64,000 nt of DNA, from assembly GCA_002336245.1 (NCBI GenBank), contig DDDG01000027.1:1-64000 (forward strand), in the 5' to 3' direction. The notes beneath the pieces are model-generated. The model was not told the origin of the DNA, ran no database searches, and worked only from the letters and a program-made list of their open reading frames with translations. This DNA comes from Flavobacteriales bacterium UBA1986. Its GTDB lineage: Bacteria > Bacteroidota > Bacteroidia > Flavobacteriales_G > Salibacteraceae. A program made the translations under genes and the position numbers. Within the stretch, counting starts at the first letter, position 1. Each line of letters opens with the position of its first letter. Shown here in pieces: positions 42,695-51,220 of the stretch.

Positions 42695-42787
42695 ATGAAA
42701 ACAATCACCACAACATTCCTCATCAAAGGCAGCAGTTTAAAAAGCTGTGCCTCTGGTGTTGGAATATTCAAATTATCTGAAGGATAG
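42695..42787 (+). CDS. Possible 30-aa peptide after the tetranucleotide tract
   Basis: ATG at 42695, immediately after the AACC tract, to TAG at 42785-42787: MKTITTTFLIKGSSL then KSCASGVGIFKLSEG. Too short to recognise. It may be a truncated signal peptide or chance. A second open stretch in another frame (from GTG 42747, starting PLVLEYSNYLKDSEESYFF) runs into the PadR gene without a clean start, so the 42.7-42.85 kb stretch may hold the decayed remains of a larger gene. Confidence 0.25.
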   Translation: MKTITTTFLIKGSSLKSCASGVGIFKLSEG

Positions 42788-42858
42788 CGAGGAAAGCTAT
42801 TTCTTCTCTCCACTGAAGGAGATGTTTAAGTCAACAACAAAAAATTTAAATAAGAACT

Positions 42859-43194
42859 ATGAATGTAGAGAACACCAAAGCCCAAATGCGAAAGGGAATC
42901 CTGGAGTTCTGTATCCTTTCAATCCTAGCTGAAGAAGAGGCTTATCCCTCCGACATCATTGCCAAGTTGAAAGATGCCAAACTCATTGTGGTAGAAGGAA
43001 CTTTATATCCTCTACTTACACGCTTAAAAAATACAGGGTTGCTTGCATATCGATGGGAAGAATCCACATCGGGGCCACCAAGAAAATATTACAAACTAAC
43101 TGAATTAGGAATCAAATTCTCACAAGAACTTGCCTCGACATGGGAAGAGCTGCAATCGGCAGTGAACCAAGTGAAAAGCAAAAAAAACAAATAA
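42859..43194 (+). CDS. PadR-family transcriptional regulator
   Basis: This 111-aa winged-helix regulator shows the PadR domain order: ENTKAQMRKGILEFCILSILAEEEAYPSDIIAKL (helix 1 to helix 2), VVEGTLYPLLTRLKNTGLLAYRWEES (recognition helix and wing), GPPRKYYKLTELGIKF and the C-terminal dimerisation helix to the end. PadR proteins are repressors often released by small molecules or stress. It lies one base before the PspC-domain gene, whose expression it probably controls. Confidence 0.93.
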   Translation: MNVENTKAQMRKGILEFCILSILAEEEAYPSDIIAKLKDAKLIVVEGTLYPLLTRLKNTGLLAYRWEESTSGPPRKYYKLTELGIKFSQELASTWEELQSAVNQVKSKKNK

Positions 43195-43195
43195 G

Positions 43196-44803
43196 ATGAA
43201 CAAGACTGTCTCAATCAACTTAGCCGGAATCATCTTCACAATAGATGACCAGGCCTACGCCAAGCTCAAAGATTACCTCGAAACCATTGAAGGATACTTC
43301 AGCGAAGGCGACGGAAAAAAAGAAATCATGGGCGACATCGAAGCACGCATTGCTGAGATGTTCCAGGAAAAACTCAAAAACGGACGCATGGTTGTCTCCA
43401 TGGAAGACGTCGCGGAAGTGATGTCTATTATGGGCGAACCCGAGGCATACCTCGACGAGGAGGCTGAGCAAGCACAAAAAGCGCGCAGTACCCAAGATGA
43501 GTATGAGCCGAAAGCTAGCTCAAGTGCCAAGCGACTCTTTCGCGACCCAGATCGACGTGTATTCGGTGGAGTGTGCTCGGGAATCGGACACTACTTCAAC
43601 ATCGACCCAGTCATTTTGCGCATTCTCTTCGTGGTGAGTTTCATCTTCTTCGGAACTGGAATACTCATCTACATCATCCTCTGGCTCGTGGTACCTAAAG
43701 CAATCACTGCCGCCGACAAGTTGGCGATGAAAGGCGAGGCCATCAACGTCGAGAACATCAAACGAAAAGTGCAAGAAGAGGGCGAATTCGTAAAAAAAAA
43801 GTTTGACGAAGTAGCTGGTAAGGCGAGCAAAGCAAGTCGTTCCATCACGGATCGAAGTGGCGACTTCATTGAACGCTTGGGCAAATTCATTCTCAACCTA
43901 GTGAACTACATCTTTCGCTTCTTTGGGAAGTTTTTAGGAATCATATTTCTGGTAGCCTCAAGCATTGGGATTGTAAGCCTGGTTTCCGCCACAGTAATGA
44001 ATGGAAACGTTGCATTCTTTCACGTTGACGAATTTGAGTACAGCGGTAACTTCGGCAACATCGCCAACTATTTCTTCCAAAGCAACGGCGAACTGAATTT
44101 CTTCATTATAGGCGCACTTCTACTTAGTTGTGCTCCACTTGGCTTCCTCTTCATCGCTGGACTCAAATTGCTCGGTTCAAAAATCAGTTTGAGATGGCCA
44201 GCATTGGGCTTGGGAACTGCCTTCCTCATAGGACTCATCATTACCATTGTAGCCAGCGGTCGAGTTAGTAAGCAATTTTCAGTTGACGACGGAATAAAAA
44301 CTGAGATTGCCATTGCCCCAACTTTAGCCGACACCTTCTACGTAAGCGTCACGAATGCCGAGAAATACGGGAAGCGCAGACACGGTTTGGGATCTAAATT
44401 GGTTTCACTTGACGACGAAAAGCTGCGCATTAAGGACGTTGGTTTTGATGTTGTTGAGAGTCCCGACGATTCGATTTACGTTCAAATCCTCATGAACAGT
44501 CGAGGTTCGAGCGTGAAGGAGTGCCGAGTACGAGCAGAAAAAATCGAGTACAAATTCAACATTACCGACAACTACTTGAGCTTCGATCCTTTCTTCGTCG
44601 TTCGAAAAGAAGACGGTTGGAGAATGCAAGATGTTGCGATTCGCTTGATGCTCCCTCAAGGCAAATCGGTGTACCTCGGTGAGAGTACCGACATCATTCT
44701 CGACGATGTGCAAAACGTCACCAACACCCACGACCGAGATATGATCCGTAAAACGTGGCGCATGGAGAGTGACGGATTGAGCTGTACTTCCTGCGGAATC
44801 TGA
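43196..44803 (+). CDS. PspC-domain membrane protein
   Basis: At 535 aa this is much longer than stand-alone PspC proteins. Residues 1-90 form a cytoplasmic domain (KTVSINLAGIIFTIDDQAYAKLKDYLETIEGYF, ..EIMGDIEARIAEMFQEKLKNGR..VMSIMGEPEAYL) that often precedes PspC in Bacteroidota. The PspC domain follows at about residues 103-165 (KRLFRDPDRRVFGGVCSGIGHYFNIDPVILRILFVVSFIFFGTGILIYIILWLVVP). Three to four more helices come next, then a soluble C-terminal domain of about 180 residues. PspC senses envelope stress or holds PspA in the phage-shock response; no PspA is present here. The gene is coupled to padR. Confidence 0.85.
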   Translation: MNKTVSINLAGIIFTIDDQAYAKLKDYLETIEGYFSEGDGKKEIMGDIEARIAEMFQEKLKNGRMVVSMEDVAEVMSIMGEPEAYLDEEAEQAQKARSTQDEYEPKASSSAKRLFRDPDRRVFGGVCSGIGHYFNIDPVILRILFVVSFIFFGTGILIYIILWLVVPKAITAADKLAMKGEAINVENIKRKVQEEGEFVKKKFDEVAGKASKASRSITDRSGDFIERLGKFILNLVNYIFRFFGKFLGIIFLVASSIGIVSLVSATVMNGNVAFFHVDEFEYSGNFGNIANYFFQSNGELNFFIIGALLLSCAPLGFLFIAGLKLLGSKISLRWPALGLGTAFLIGLIITIVASGRVSKQFSVDDGIKTEIAIAPTLADTFYVSVTNAEKYGKRRHGLGSKLVSLDDEKLRIKDVGFDVVESPDDSIYVQILMNSRGSSVKECRVRAEKIEYKFNITDNYLSFDPFFVVRKEDGWRMQDVAIRLMLPQGKSVYLGESTDIILDDVQNVTNTHDRDMIRKTWRMESDGLSCTSCGI

Positions 44804-44817
44804 TAAATGAAAAATGA

Positions 44818-44858
44818 GCCTGAGTGCCTTATGAATAGGCGCTTGGGCCTCTTTCTTT
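44818..44858 (+). terminator. Hairpin terminator after the PspC gene
   Basis: GCCTGAGTGCCT (44818-44829) and AGGCGCTTGGGC (44837-44848) form a 12-bp stem with several G-T pairs, followed by a pyrimidine-rich CTCTTTCTTT tract. It is weaker than the gap terminator. Confidence 0.5.
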
Positions 44859-44874
44859 CAGGCTTGAAAATACT

Positions 44875-44882
44875 TAGCTTTG
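44875..44882 (+). promoter_or_regulatory. -7 box TAGCTTTG for the E1 dehydrogenase gene
   Basis: Exact TAnnTTTG match 28 bp upstream of the ATG at 44911. No -33 TTG at the best spacing. Confidence 0.5.
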
Positions 44883-44910
44883 CACACGAATTCCGAGAAC
44901 AATCACGCGC

Positions 44911-47319
44911 ATGGCGAAGGAGACAGAAATCGACGAAATAGACGAACTACAACTGAAAGAAGAGATTGTAAACGACTATAAAATAGCCTGTTTGAGCCGA
45001 GAGATGAGTCTCTTAGGTCGACGAGAAGTACTCACAGGTAAGGCCAAGTTTGGGATTTTTGGCGACGGGAAAGAGATTGCACAAATCGCTTTAGCCAAAC
45101 AATTTCAGAACGGCGATTTTAGATCTGGCTACTACCGAGATCAAACCTTCATGATGGCCGCTGGCCTTCTAAAGCCTCAAGAATTTTTCGCTCAACTCTA
45201 CGCTCACGCGGATGTAGATGCTGAACCGGCTTCCGCCGGTCGTCAGATGAACGGACACTATGCAACTCGCAGTTTAAACCCAGATGGGACTTGGCGAAAT
45301 CTGATGGAGCAAAAGAACTCTTCTGCTGACATCTCCCCTACTGCTAGTCAGATGCCGAGACTTCTCGGACTGGCCTACGCATCAAGATTTTATCGAAACA
45401 ACCCGGAATTAAAAGATCACACAAACTTCTCGAACAAAGGAAATGAGATTGCCTTTGGAACCATCGGAGACGCAAGTACTTCAGAAGGTTTGTTCTGGGA
45501 AAGCATCAATGCAGCGGGAGTTCTTGGAGTTCCTATGGTCATCTCCGTATGGGACGATGGTCATGGAATTTCTGTAAGCAAGAAATATCAAACCACCAAA
45601 GAGAGCATTTCAGAGATCCTTCAGGGATTTGAAAAAATCGACGAGCGCGGCGGGTACAAAATCATTCGCGCGAAAGGCTGGGATTATGGCCAACTCGTGC
45701 TCGCTTATGAGGAAGCCGCTGAAATTGCGCGCACCACACACACGCCTGTTCTTGTTCATGTAGAGGAGATGACACAGCCTCAAGGGCACTCTACCTCTGG
45801 GTCTCATGAGCGCTACAAAAGCGCAGAGCGATTGGCTTGGGAAACTGAATTCGACCCAATCACCAAGTTTGGCGAGTGGATGATCGATAAGGGTTTTGCG
45901 AGCCAGGAAGACTTAAATGGCTTTCAGGAAGCGGCTAAAAAAGAAGTTCGAACTCAAAAGGCCGAAGCTTGGAAGGCCTTCATGCTCAGCATGAAAGCTG
46001 AGCTTTCAGAAATGCTCGAAATGCTTGAAGCCCTTGCAGCTGAGCATTCTAAATCAGATGATATTCGTGCAATCGCAAAAGACCTCTCTTCAGAAATGGA
46101 TCCTATGCGGAAGGAAATTGTTTCCGCTGCAAGACGCTCCTTACGCCTGGTTCGCTCGGAAGAGAGTTCTGCGAAAAACACTTTATTGAACTGGCTCACC
46201 GCCAGTAAAGCGGCCAACGAAGAGCGTTACTCCTCTCACCTACACTCTGAATCTGAGCTTTCCGCTCTGAACGTAAATGCCGTTGCTCCGGTACTTGATG
46301 AGGAGAAATTGGTCGATGGCCGAGAAGTAATCCGCGACAACTTCGATGCACTTCTCGCTAAGCATCCTGAGTTGATCATCTTCGGCGAAGACTCTGGGAA
46401 AATTGGCGGAGTAAACCAAGGTCTGGAAGGACTTCAAGAAAAGTACGGCGAACACCGTGTGTTCGATACAGGGATTCGTGAAGCAACCATTATTGGGCAG
46501 GGAATAGGAATGGCCATGCGTGGCTTACGTCCGGTGGCGGAGATTCAATACCTCGACTACCTACTCTATGCTCTTCAAGTGATGAGCGACGATTTGGCTA
46601 CGGTTCAATACAGAACCAAGGGCGGACAAAAAGCTCCTCTCATCATTCGAACCAGAGGACACCGTTTGGAAGGCGTTTGGCATTCAGGCTCACCCATGGG
46701 CATGATTGTAAATGCTGCGCGAGGAATTCACGTTTGTGTTCCAAGAAATATGGTTCAGGCAGCAGGGATGTACAACACCTTGCTCGCCTCTGACGAACCT
46801 GGTTTGGTGATTGAAAGCCTGAACGGATACCGACTTAAAGAGAATCAACCTGCCAACCTCGGCGAGTATACCGTAGCCTTGGGTCAGCCTGAAGTAATTC
46901 ATGAAGGAACCGACATTACTTTGGTTACTTATGGCTCCATGGTACGCATGGTAAGTCAGGTTGCAGAGCAATTAAAAGCCTACGACATTTCCGCAGAAGT
47001 CATTGACGTACAAACACTTCTACCCTTCGATCTCAATCATTCTATTGTTGAAAGTTTGAAGAAAACCAGCCGTGTTGTATTCATCGATGAAGACGTTCCG
47101 GGTGGTGGAACTGCCTATATGATGCAAAAGGTCTTGGACGAGCAAGGAGGCTACTTCCATCTCGATTCGAATCCAAAGTGTCTTTCTTCAAAAGAACACC
47201 GACCCGCATATGGATCCGATGGAGACTACTTTTCGAAGCCGAGCTTAGAAGACATCTTCGACGCCGCATATGAGATTATGCACGAAGCTGACCCCAAGAA
47301 ATACCCTCGCATCTACTAG
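44911..47319 (+). CDS. Branched-chain/pyruvate-type 2-oxoacid dehydrogenase E1, fused alpha and beta
   Basis: An 802-aa fusion of E1-alpha (about residues 20-440) and E1-beta (about 480-802). The alpha half has SGYYRDQTFMMAAG, IAFGTIGDASTSEGLFWESINAAGVLGVPMVISVWDDGHGIS (the thiamine diphosphate region) and HVEEMTQPQGHSTSGSHERYKS (phosphorylation-loop-like region). The beta half has IFGEDSGKIGGVNQGLEGLQEKYG, VAEIQYLDYLLYALQVMSDDLA and LPFDLNHSIVESLKKTSRVVFIDEDVPGGGTA. E1 decarboxylates a 2-oxoacid and passes the acyl group to the E2 lipoyl domain. The fusion is a Bacteroidota hallmark. No E2 or E3 gene is next to it. Confidence 0.93.
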   Translation: MAKETEIDEIDELQLKEEIVNDYKIACLSREMSLLGRREVLTGKAKFGIFGDGKEIAQIALAKQFQNGDFRSGYYRDQTFMMAAGLLKPQEFFAQLYAHADVDAEPASAGRQMNGHYATRSLNPDGTWRNLMEQKNSSADISPTASQMPRLLGLAYASRFYRNNPELKDHTNFSNKGNEIAFGTIGDASTSEGLFWESINAAGVLGVPMVISVWDDGHGISVSKKYQTTKESISEILQGFEKIDERGGYKIIRAKGWDYGQLVLAYEEAAEIARTTHTPVLVHVEEMTQPQGHSTSGSHERYKSAERLAWETEFDPITKFGEWMIDKGFASQEDLNGFQEAAKKEVRTQKAEAWKAFMLSMKAELSEMLEMLEALAAEHSKSDDIRAIAKDLSSEMDPMRKEIVSAARRSLRLVRSEESSAKNTLLNWLTASKAANEERYSSHLHSESELSALNVNAVAPVLDEEKLVDGREVIRDNFDALLAKHPELIIFGEDSGKIGGVNQGLEGLQEKYGEHRVFDTGIREATIIGQGIGMAMRGLRPVAEIQYLDYLLYALQVMSDDLATVQYRTKGGQKAPLIIRTRGHRLEGVWHSGSPMGMIVNAARGIHVCVPRNMVQAAGMYNTLLASDEPGLVIESLNGYRLKENQPANLGEYTVALGQPEVIHEGTDITLVTYGSMVRMVSQVAEQLKAYDISAEVIDVQTLLPFDLNHSIVESLKKTSRVVFIDEDVPGGGTAYMMQKVLDEQGGYFHLDSNPKCLSSKEHRPAYGSDGDYFSKPSLEDIFDAAYEIMHEADPKKYPRIY

Positions 47320-47337
47320 AGCATCCGATTCAACTCT

Positions 47338-48099
47338 ATGCTCAGACTCCTTCTCTTTGCGCTCTCATTCTTCCTTCTTGGAAACTCTGTGCGCAGTCAG
47401 GAAGGCATTAAGAAAATTGAGAAGTACCAAATCACTTTTCTACTCGCTCCGAGTATTGAGCGCCTGAATGACCGTACCATCAAGCTTGCTCTTCCACTCG
47501 AATGGAAACCTTCATACCACATCGGGATTGAATACAAACGATTCCTCGATCCCGATTTGAGCTTTTCGACGGGTTTATTTTTCCAGAACAAAGGCTTTAA
47601 AACACGTCCAAAAATTTTGCGCTCCGATGGAACCTTCGACGATACTAAGCGTGGAAACATCATTATATCAGCGCGTTACCTAACCATTCCAGTCGGTTTT
47701 GATAAGCATTTTCAGATCAAACGAAAGTTTCACTTTATGATTAGTGGAGGATTTATGGGTGGATACCTCATCAACCAAACCTTCAACGGAAAACGCTTCA
47801 ACGCACCCGACAATTTGAGAGACCCACTTTTTGGTGCATTCTCAAATCAGGTGAGCAACATCACCTGGTTCAACCGTAAGTATTTTGCTTGGAATGTAGG
47901 AGTCGGATTCATTCAATACATCAAGTCGAAATTGATTGTAATCATTCAGCCCATGTACCAGCGCCAGTTCACCAACGCCCTCGACCCCGACGGTCCTTTG
48001 GTTCGCGCTGAGAAGCCGCGCTTGGATTCATTCAGTTTAGATTTGAAAGCAGGTTACTTCTTCAACAAACAGATTAAAAACGCACGTAAATCCTTCTGA
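47338..48099 (+). CDS. Outer-membrane beta-barrel protein
   Basis: A 253-aa protein with a signal peptide (LLLFALSFFLLGNSVRSQ) and alternating amphipathic strands: YHIGIEYKRFLDPDLSFSTGLFFQNKGF, ISARYLTIPVGFDKHFQI, HFMISGGFMGGYLI, FAWNVGVGFIQYIKSKLIVIIQPMYQRQF, and a final strand FSLDLKAGYFFNK. This is the PorT/outer-membrane-barrel type with about eight strands. It begins 18 bp after the E1 gene, and its stop overlaps the murQ start in ATGA, so all three could be co-transcribed. Function is not known. Confidence 0.8.
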   Translation: MLRLLLFALSFFLLGNSVRSQEGIKKIEKYQITFLLAPSIERLNDRTIKLALPLEWKPSYHIGIEYKRFLDPDLSFSTGLFFQNKGFKTRPKILRSDGTFDDTKRGNIIISARYLTIPVGFDKHFQIKRKFHFMISGGFMGGYLINQTFNGKRFNAPDNLRDPLFGAFSNQVSNITWFNRKYFAWNVGVGFIQYIKSKLIVIIQPMYQRQFTNALDPDGPLVRAEKPRLDSFSLDLKAGYFFNKQIKNARKSF

Positions 48100-48905
48100 T
48101 GACCTTCATCCGCACCACAGAACAAGAATCGAATCACCAGGATTTGGACAAAATGAGTAGTCTGAAATTGCTCAAGAACATCAATGCCGAAGACCAAAGT
48201 GTTCCAAAGGCTATTGAGAAGGTACTTCCCAAGATTGAAGCTTTGGTGGATGTGATTGTAGAGAAGTTCAAAGCCGGCGGGCGACTGTTTTACATCGGTG
48301 CAGGAACTTCTGGCCGATTGGGAATTGTAGACGCCAGCGAGTGTCCGCCGACCTATGGAGTACCTCATGGCATGGTTGTCGGCTTAATGGCTGGTGGCGA
48401 TTCAGCGATGCGCAAAGCGGTTGAGTTTGCCGAAGACGATGAAGAAGGTGCCTGGAAAGATCTTGCGGAGCACCGCATTGGAAAAGACGATGTGCTGGTT
48501 GGAATCGCAGCTTCGGGAACTACACCTTATGTGATTGGTGGCTTGAGAAAAGCTCGAGAAGAAGGAATTACGACGGGCTGCATCTGTTGCAACTCTGGAT
48601 CTCCAGTGGGTGACCATGCGGACTTCCCTATTGAAGTTGTTGTTGGTCCGGAGTTCGTTACAGGAAGCACACGCATGAAATCGGGAACTGCCCAAAAACT
48701 GGTTTTAAACATGCTCACTACTGCCGCTATGATTGGCATTGGGCGAGTGAAAGGCAACCGAATGGTTGATATGCAACTCTCGAACAATAAGCTTGTAGAC
48801 AGAGGCACTAAGATGGTGATGGAAGAGCTGGGGGTGGATTACGAAACCGCCAATAAGTTGCTGAAAGAGCACGGGAGTGTGAGGAAAGCCGTGGAAATGA
48901 GTTGA
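48099..48905 (+). CDS. murQ: N-acetylmuramic acid 6-phosphate etherase
   Basis: It cleaves the D-lactyl ether of MurNAc-6-P to give GlcNAc-6-P in peptidoglycan recycling. At 268 aa it is near the short end of the family. SIS-domain landmarks are RLFYIGAGTSGRLGIVDASECPPTYG (residues 66-91), GLMAGGDSAMRKAVEFAEDDEEG (the family signature with catalytic-region Glu), VGIAASGTTPYVIGGL and PEFVTGSTRMKSGTAQKLVLNM. It starts within the stop codon of the beta-barrel gene. The stop lies at the edge of a repeat tract. Confidence 0.95.
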   Translation: MTFIRTTEQESNHQDLDKMSSLKLLKNINAEDQSVPKAIEKVLPKIEALVDVIVEKFKAGGRLFYIGAGTSGRLGIVDASECPPTYGVPHGMVVGLMAGGDSAMRKAVEFAEDDEEGAWKDLAEHRIGKDDVLVGIAASGTTPYVIGGLRKAREEGITTGCICCNSGSPVGDHADFPIEVVVGPEFVTGSTRMKSGTAQKLVLNMLTTAAMIGIGRVKGNRMVDMQLSNNKLVDRGTKMVMEELGVDYETANKLLKEHGSVRKAVEMS

Positions 48906-49015
48906 TGTGTAGATGTGTAGATGTGAAAATTAGAAAATGTGCGAATGTGGAAATTGATTACTTGTCACTCGTAACTTGTCACTCGTAACCTGTAATTCGT
49001 AATCAGTAATCGAAA
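48904..49015. repeat. Low-complexity intergenic repeat tract after murQ
   Basis: Two families are packed here. Positions 48904-48925 are a 22-bp GATGTGTA-type run identical to 56376-56397. Then 48961-49015 contains tandem CTTGTCACTCGTAA units and AATTCGTAATCAGTAATCG, and its CGTAACCTGTAA part is the reverse complement of GGTTACAG-type repeats at 57115-57171. No ORF is present in these 115 bp. Confidence 0.75.
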
Positions 49016-49020
49016 ATAAA

Positions 49021-51210
49021 TCATTGACTCCCCTTCACAAACTTGAGAACTTCAATTCCCTCTTCCGTCTCCAAGTGCAGTAAGTAGGTTCCAAAAGAGA
49101 GTTTCTGTACATCAATTGAGGACTCAAAAGACCCAGTCAACATCCTTCTTCCTTGTAAGTCAAAAATCCGGTAGGCCTCTACTAGCCTTCCTTCAGGAAT
49201 TTGAACCATCAGTTCGTCGCTGACGGTGTTCGGGTAAATCAGAAACTCCGAAGGTTCATCTTCAATTTCACGACTCATCCAAATCGCAGCGGTTTTAACT
49301 GCCTCTAAGGCGTTTGCCTTGCCCATTCCCCAGATGGTACTTCCACCGCTTGGTATTGTGTCTGTGCGAACATCTGTGCGCGTGCTGGAGCGAAGAATCT
49401 CTTTGACCTGTGATGGCGATAGAAAGGGGTTGGCTTCTAACATCAAGGCTACAATCCCGGTGGTCATTGGCGCAGACATAGAAGTTCCTGAAAAGCGGGT
49501 AAAGCCATAAGTTCTGCCGTTGAAGGACACACTGTCCTCGAAGAAATAATTGTCGTCGGCAAAGGAGCTAATGGATGAGAGCACATTCACCCCGGGAGCT
49601 GTAAGGTCTGGCTTCATGCGCTCATCGATGGTTGGGCCATGACTTGAAAAGCTGGCAATGCTTCCGGGAATCCAAGTTTGATTTGGCAAGCGGATGTCGG
49701 AGGAATGCGCGCCAACAGCAATGATCTTCTCAGCACAGGCTGGCTCCCCTATCCCGTATTCATTGTCGCCGGAAGGCCCACCAAAAAAGGAAGTGAAGGA
49801 ACTTCCTGCATTGCCTTCACCTGAACTTTGGTCGAGCAAATTGTAGAGATGCACTCTCCCTGAACTTGCAGCTACATGAACTACAACCGACAAAGCAGCA
49901 TTGGGCTTTTTGAGTCGCAAACGAATGTGTGGAGCAAAACTCTGTGGGTGTTCATCATCAATGTCCATTTTAAAATAGAGCGTATCGTTTCCTACTACAA
50001 TGAAGCTATCAATGAACGATGCTGAAGTGGCTGTGTGGAACCAAGGACTTGAAGCTAGCTTGGTGTTTACTTGGTACAAATCAAATGAGGTGGAGAAGCT
50101 TTGCGATTGCCCCCCAAACATGCTCACACTCTGTCCGTACTGTCGATCAATCACATTGTTGGGGAAGAAACTTACGCCACACGAAAGCGTATCGCCAGGG
50201 AAATCTTGTTTGATGTGGAAGTTATCGTCGCCGTTATTCCCACCTGAGGTGACGACTACCACGCCTTCTTCCGTGAGTTGATTCAGCGCTAAGCTCAAAA
50301 GAGAAGAGCCGTCTAAGGGCCCCAAATTGTACAATCCCCAACTCATGTTGATGACGAGTCGCTTGTTTTCCGTTTCAGCGAAATCTTGCATCCAGGCTAT
50401 GGCTTCCATGAAAGCACCAGCATCCAGCAAGATGCTCGCGAAAATGAAATTCGCTTCTGGAGCTACTCCTGTTAAGCCAATACCCGCACCTCCACCACCA
50501 GCAATGCCCGCCACATGACTTCCATGAGTCGCATTACCATAGTAGGTTCCTGAAGTATCCGATTGAGCAGCAAGAACGTTTGACGTTCCAAGGTACTCGG
50601 TTCCGAAATTGGAGCCAGCAGGCGCAGGTCCAGACGTTTTGAATTGATCCCAAGCCGCCATGATGCGGTTGTTGGTTAAACTGCTGTCGTAAAACATTGG
50701 ATGACCGTAGTCGAAACCCCAATCGGTGACACCGATGAGCACCCCTTTTCCGGTGTAGGACTTCGAAAGCCCCAGTCCGAGGTGCACGGAGTCGGCTCTC
50801 ACGTCCTGCACTGCCCGCTCTAAGTTGCGGTGAATCTTCGCTGCCACTTCGATGTATTCGACTTTCTGTAGAGTATGAATGGCATCTAAATGCTTCAAAT
50901 CAACCTTCAGACTAACCACATTTCCAATCCGAGATCCGAAGCTCACTCCTTCTGGAAGATCCGATGCATCGAAATCTGTAGAAACCTTTGCCAGCATACT
51001 GAGCGCAGGACGACCGTCAATCCTTTGAATCGGAAAATCCTTTTCCAGATCTTGCATGGAGACACCACGTTTGACCTGACTAGACTCCAATTCTTGCAAC
51101 TGATTCATGCTGATGGCAGAGAAGCTCACCTGCGCCTCCAAGCCGTTCATGCACGACATTGCCAACAATCCTAGGAATGCTAAAAGGCCGTATGATTTCA
51201 ATAGCTTCAT
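49021..51210 (-). CDS. Subtilisin-family serine protease with T9SS sorting domain
   Basis: A secreted S8 peptidase. The frame is open to 51279, but the ATG at 51210 gives a proper signal peptide (KSYGLLAFLGLLAMSCMNGLEAQ) and leaves a 10-bp gap after aat, so I use it (729 aa). Catalytic residues are Asp163 (LIGVTDWGFDYGH), His229 (YGNATHGSHVAGIAG), the oxyanion-region Asn in VVTSGGNNGDD, and Ser577 (SGTSMSAPMTTGIVAL). An insert between His and Ser carries beta-sandwich strands. The last 75 residues are a T9SS CTD (FLIYPNTVSDELMVQ, YRIFDLQGRRML, LSFGTYLLHLETEEG). It is probably cell-surface or exported. Confidence 0.92.
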   Translation of the reverse strand: MKLLKSYGLLAFLGLLAMSCMNGLEAQVSFSAISMNQLQELESSQVKRGVSMQDLEKDFPIQRIDGRPALSMLAKVSTDFDASDLPEGVSFGSRIGNVVSLKVDLKHLDAIHTLQKVEYIEVAAKIHRNLERAVQDVRADSVHLGLGLSKSYTGKGVLIGVTDWGFDYGHPMFYDSSLTNNRIMAAWDQFKTSGPAPAGSNFGTEYLGTSNVLAAQSDTSGTYYGNATHGSHVAGIAGGGGAGIGLTGVAPEANFIFASILLDAGAFMEAIAWMQDFAETENKRLVINMSWGLYNLGPLDGSSLLSLALNQLTEEGVVVVTSGGNNGDDNFHIKQDFPGDTLSCGVSFFPNNVIDRQYGQSVSMFGGQSQSFSTSFDLYQVNTKLASSPWFHTATSASFIDSFIVVGNDTLYFKMDIDDEHPQSFAPHIRLRLKKPNAALSVVVHVAASSGRVHLYNLLDQSSGEGNAGSSFTSFFGGPSGDNEYGIGEPACAEKIIAVGAHSSDIRLPNQTWIPGSIASFSSHGPTIDERMKPDLTAPGVNVLSSISSFADDNYFFEDSVSFNGRTYGFTRFSGTSMSAPMTTGIVALMLEANPFLSPSQVKEILRSSTRTDVRTDTIPSGGSTIWGMGKANALEAVKTAAIWMSREIEDEPSEFLIYPNTVSDELMVQIPEGRLVEAYRIFDLQGRRMLTGSFESSIDVQKLSFGTYLLHLETEEGIEVLKFVKGSQ

Positions 51211-51220
51211 AATGTTTGGT

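Noticed and set aside
42747..42932. A 61-codon open frame overlapping the PadR start
   Set aside because: It begins at a GTG directly after a stop codon in the same frame, has no signal or family, and runs over the PadR start region. I treat it as chance or a gene relic, mentioned under the 42695 feature.
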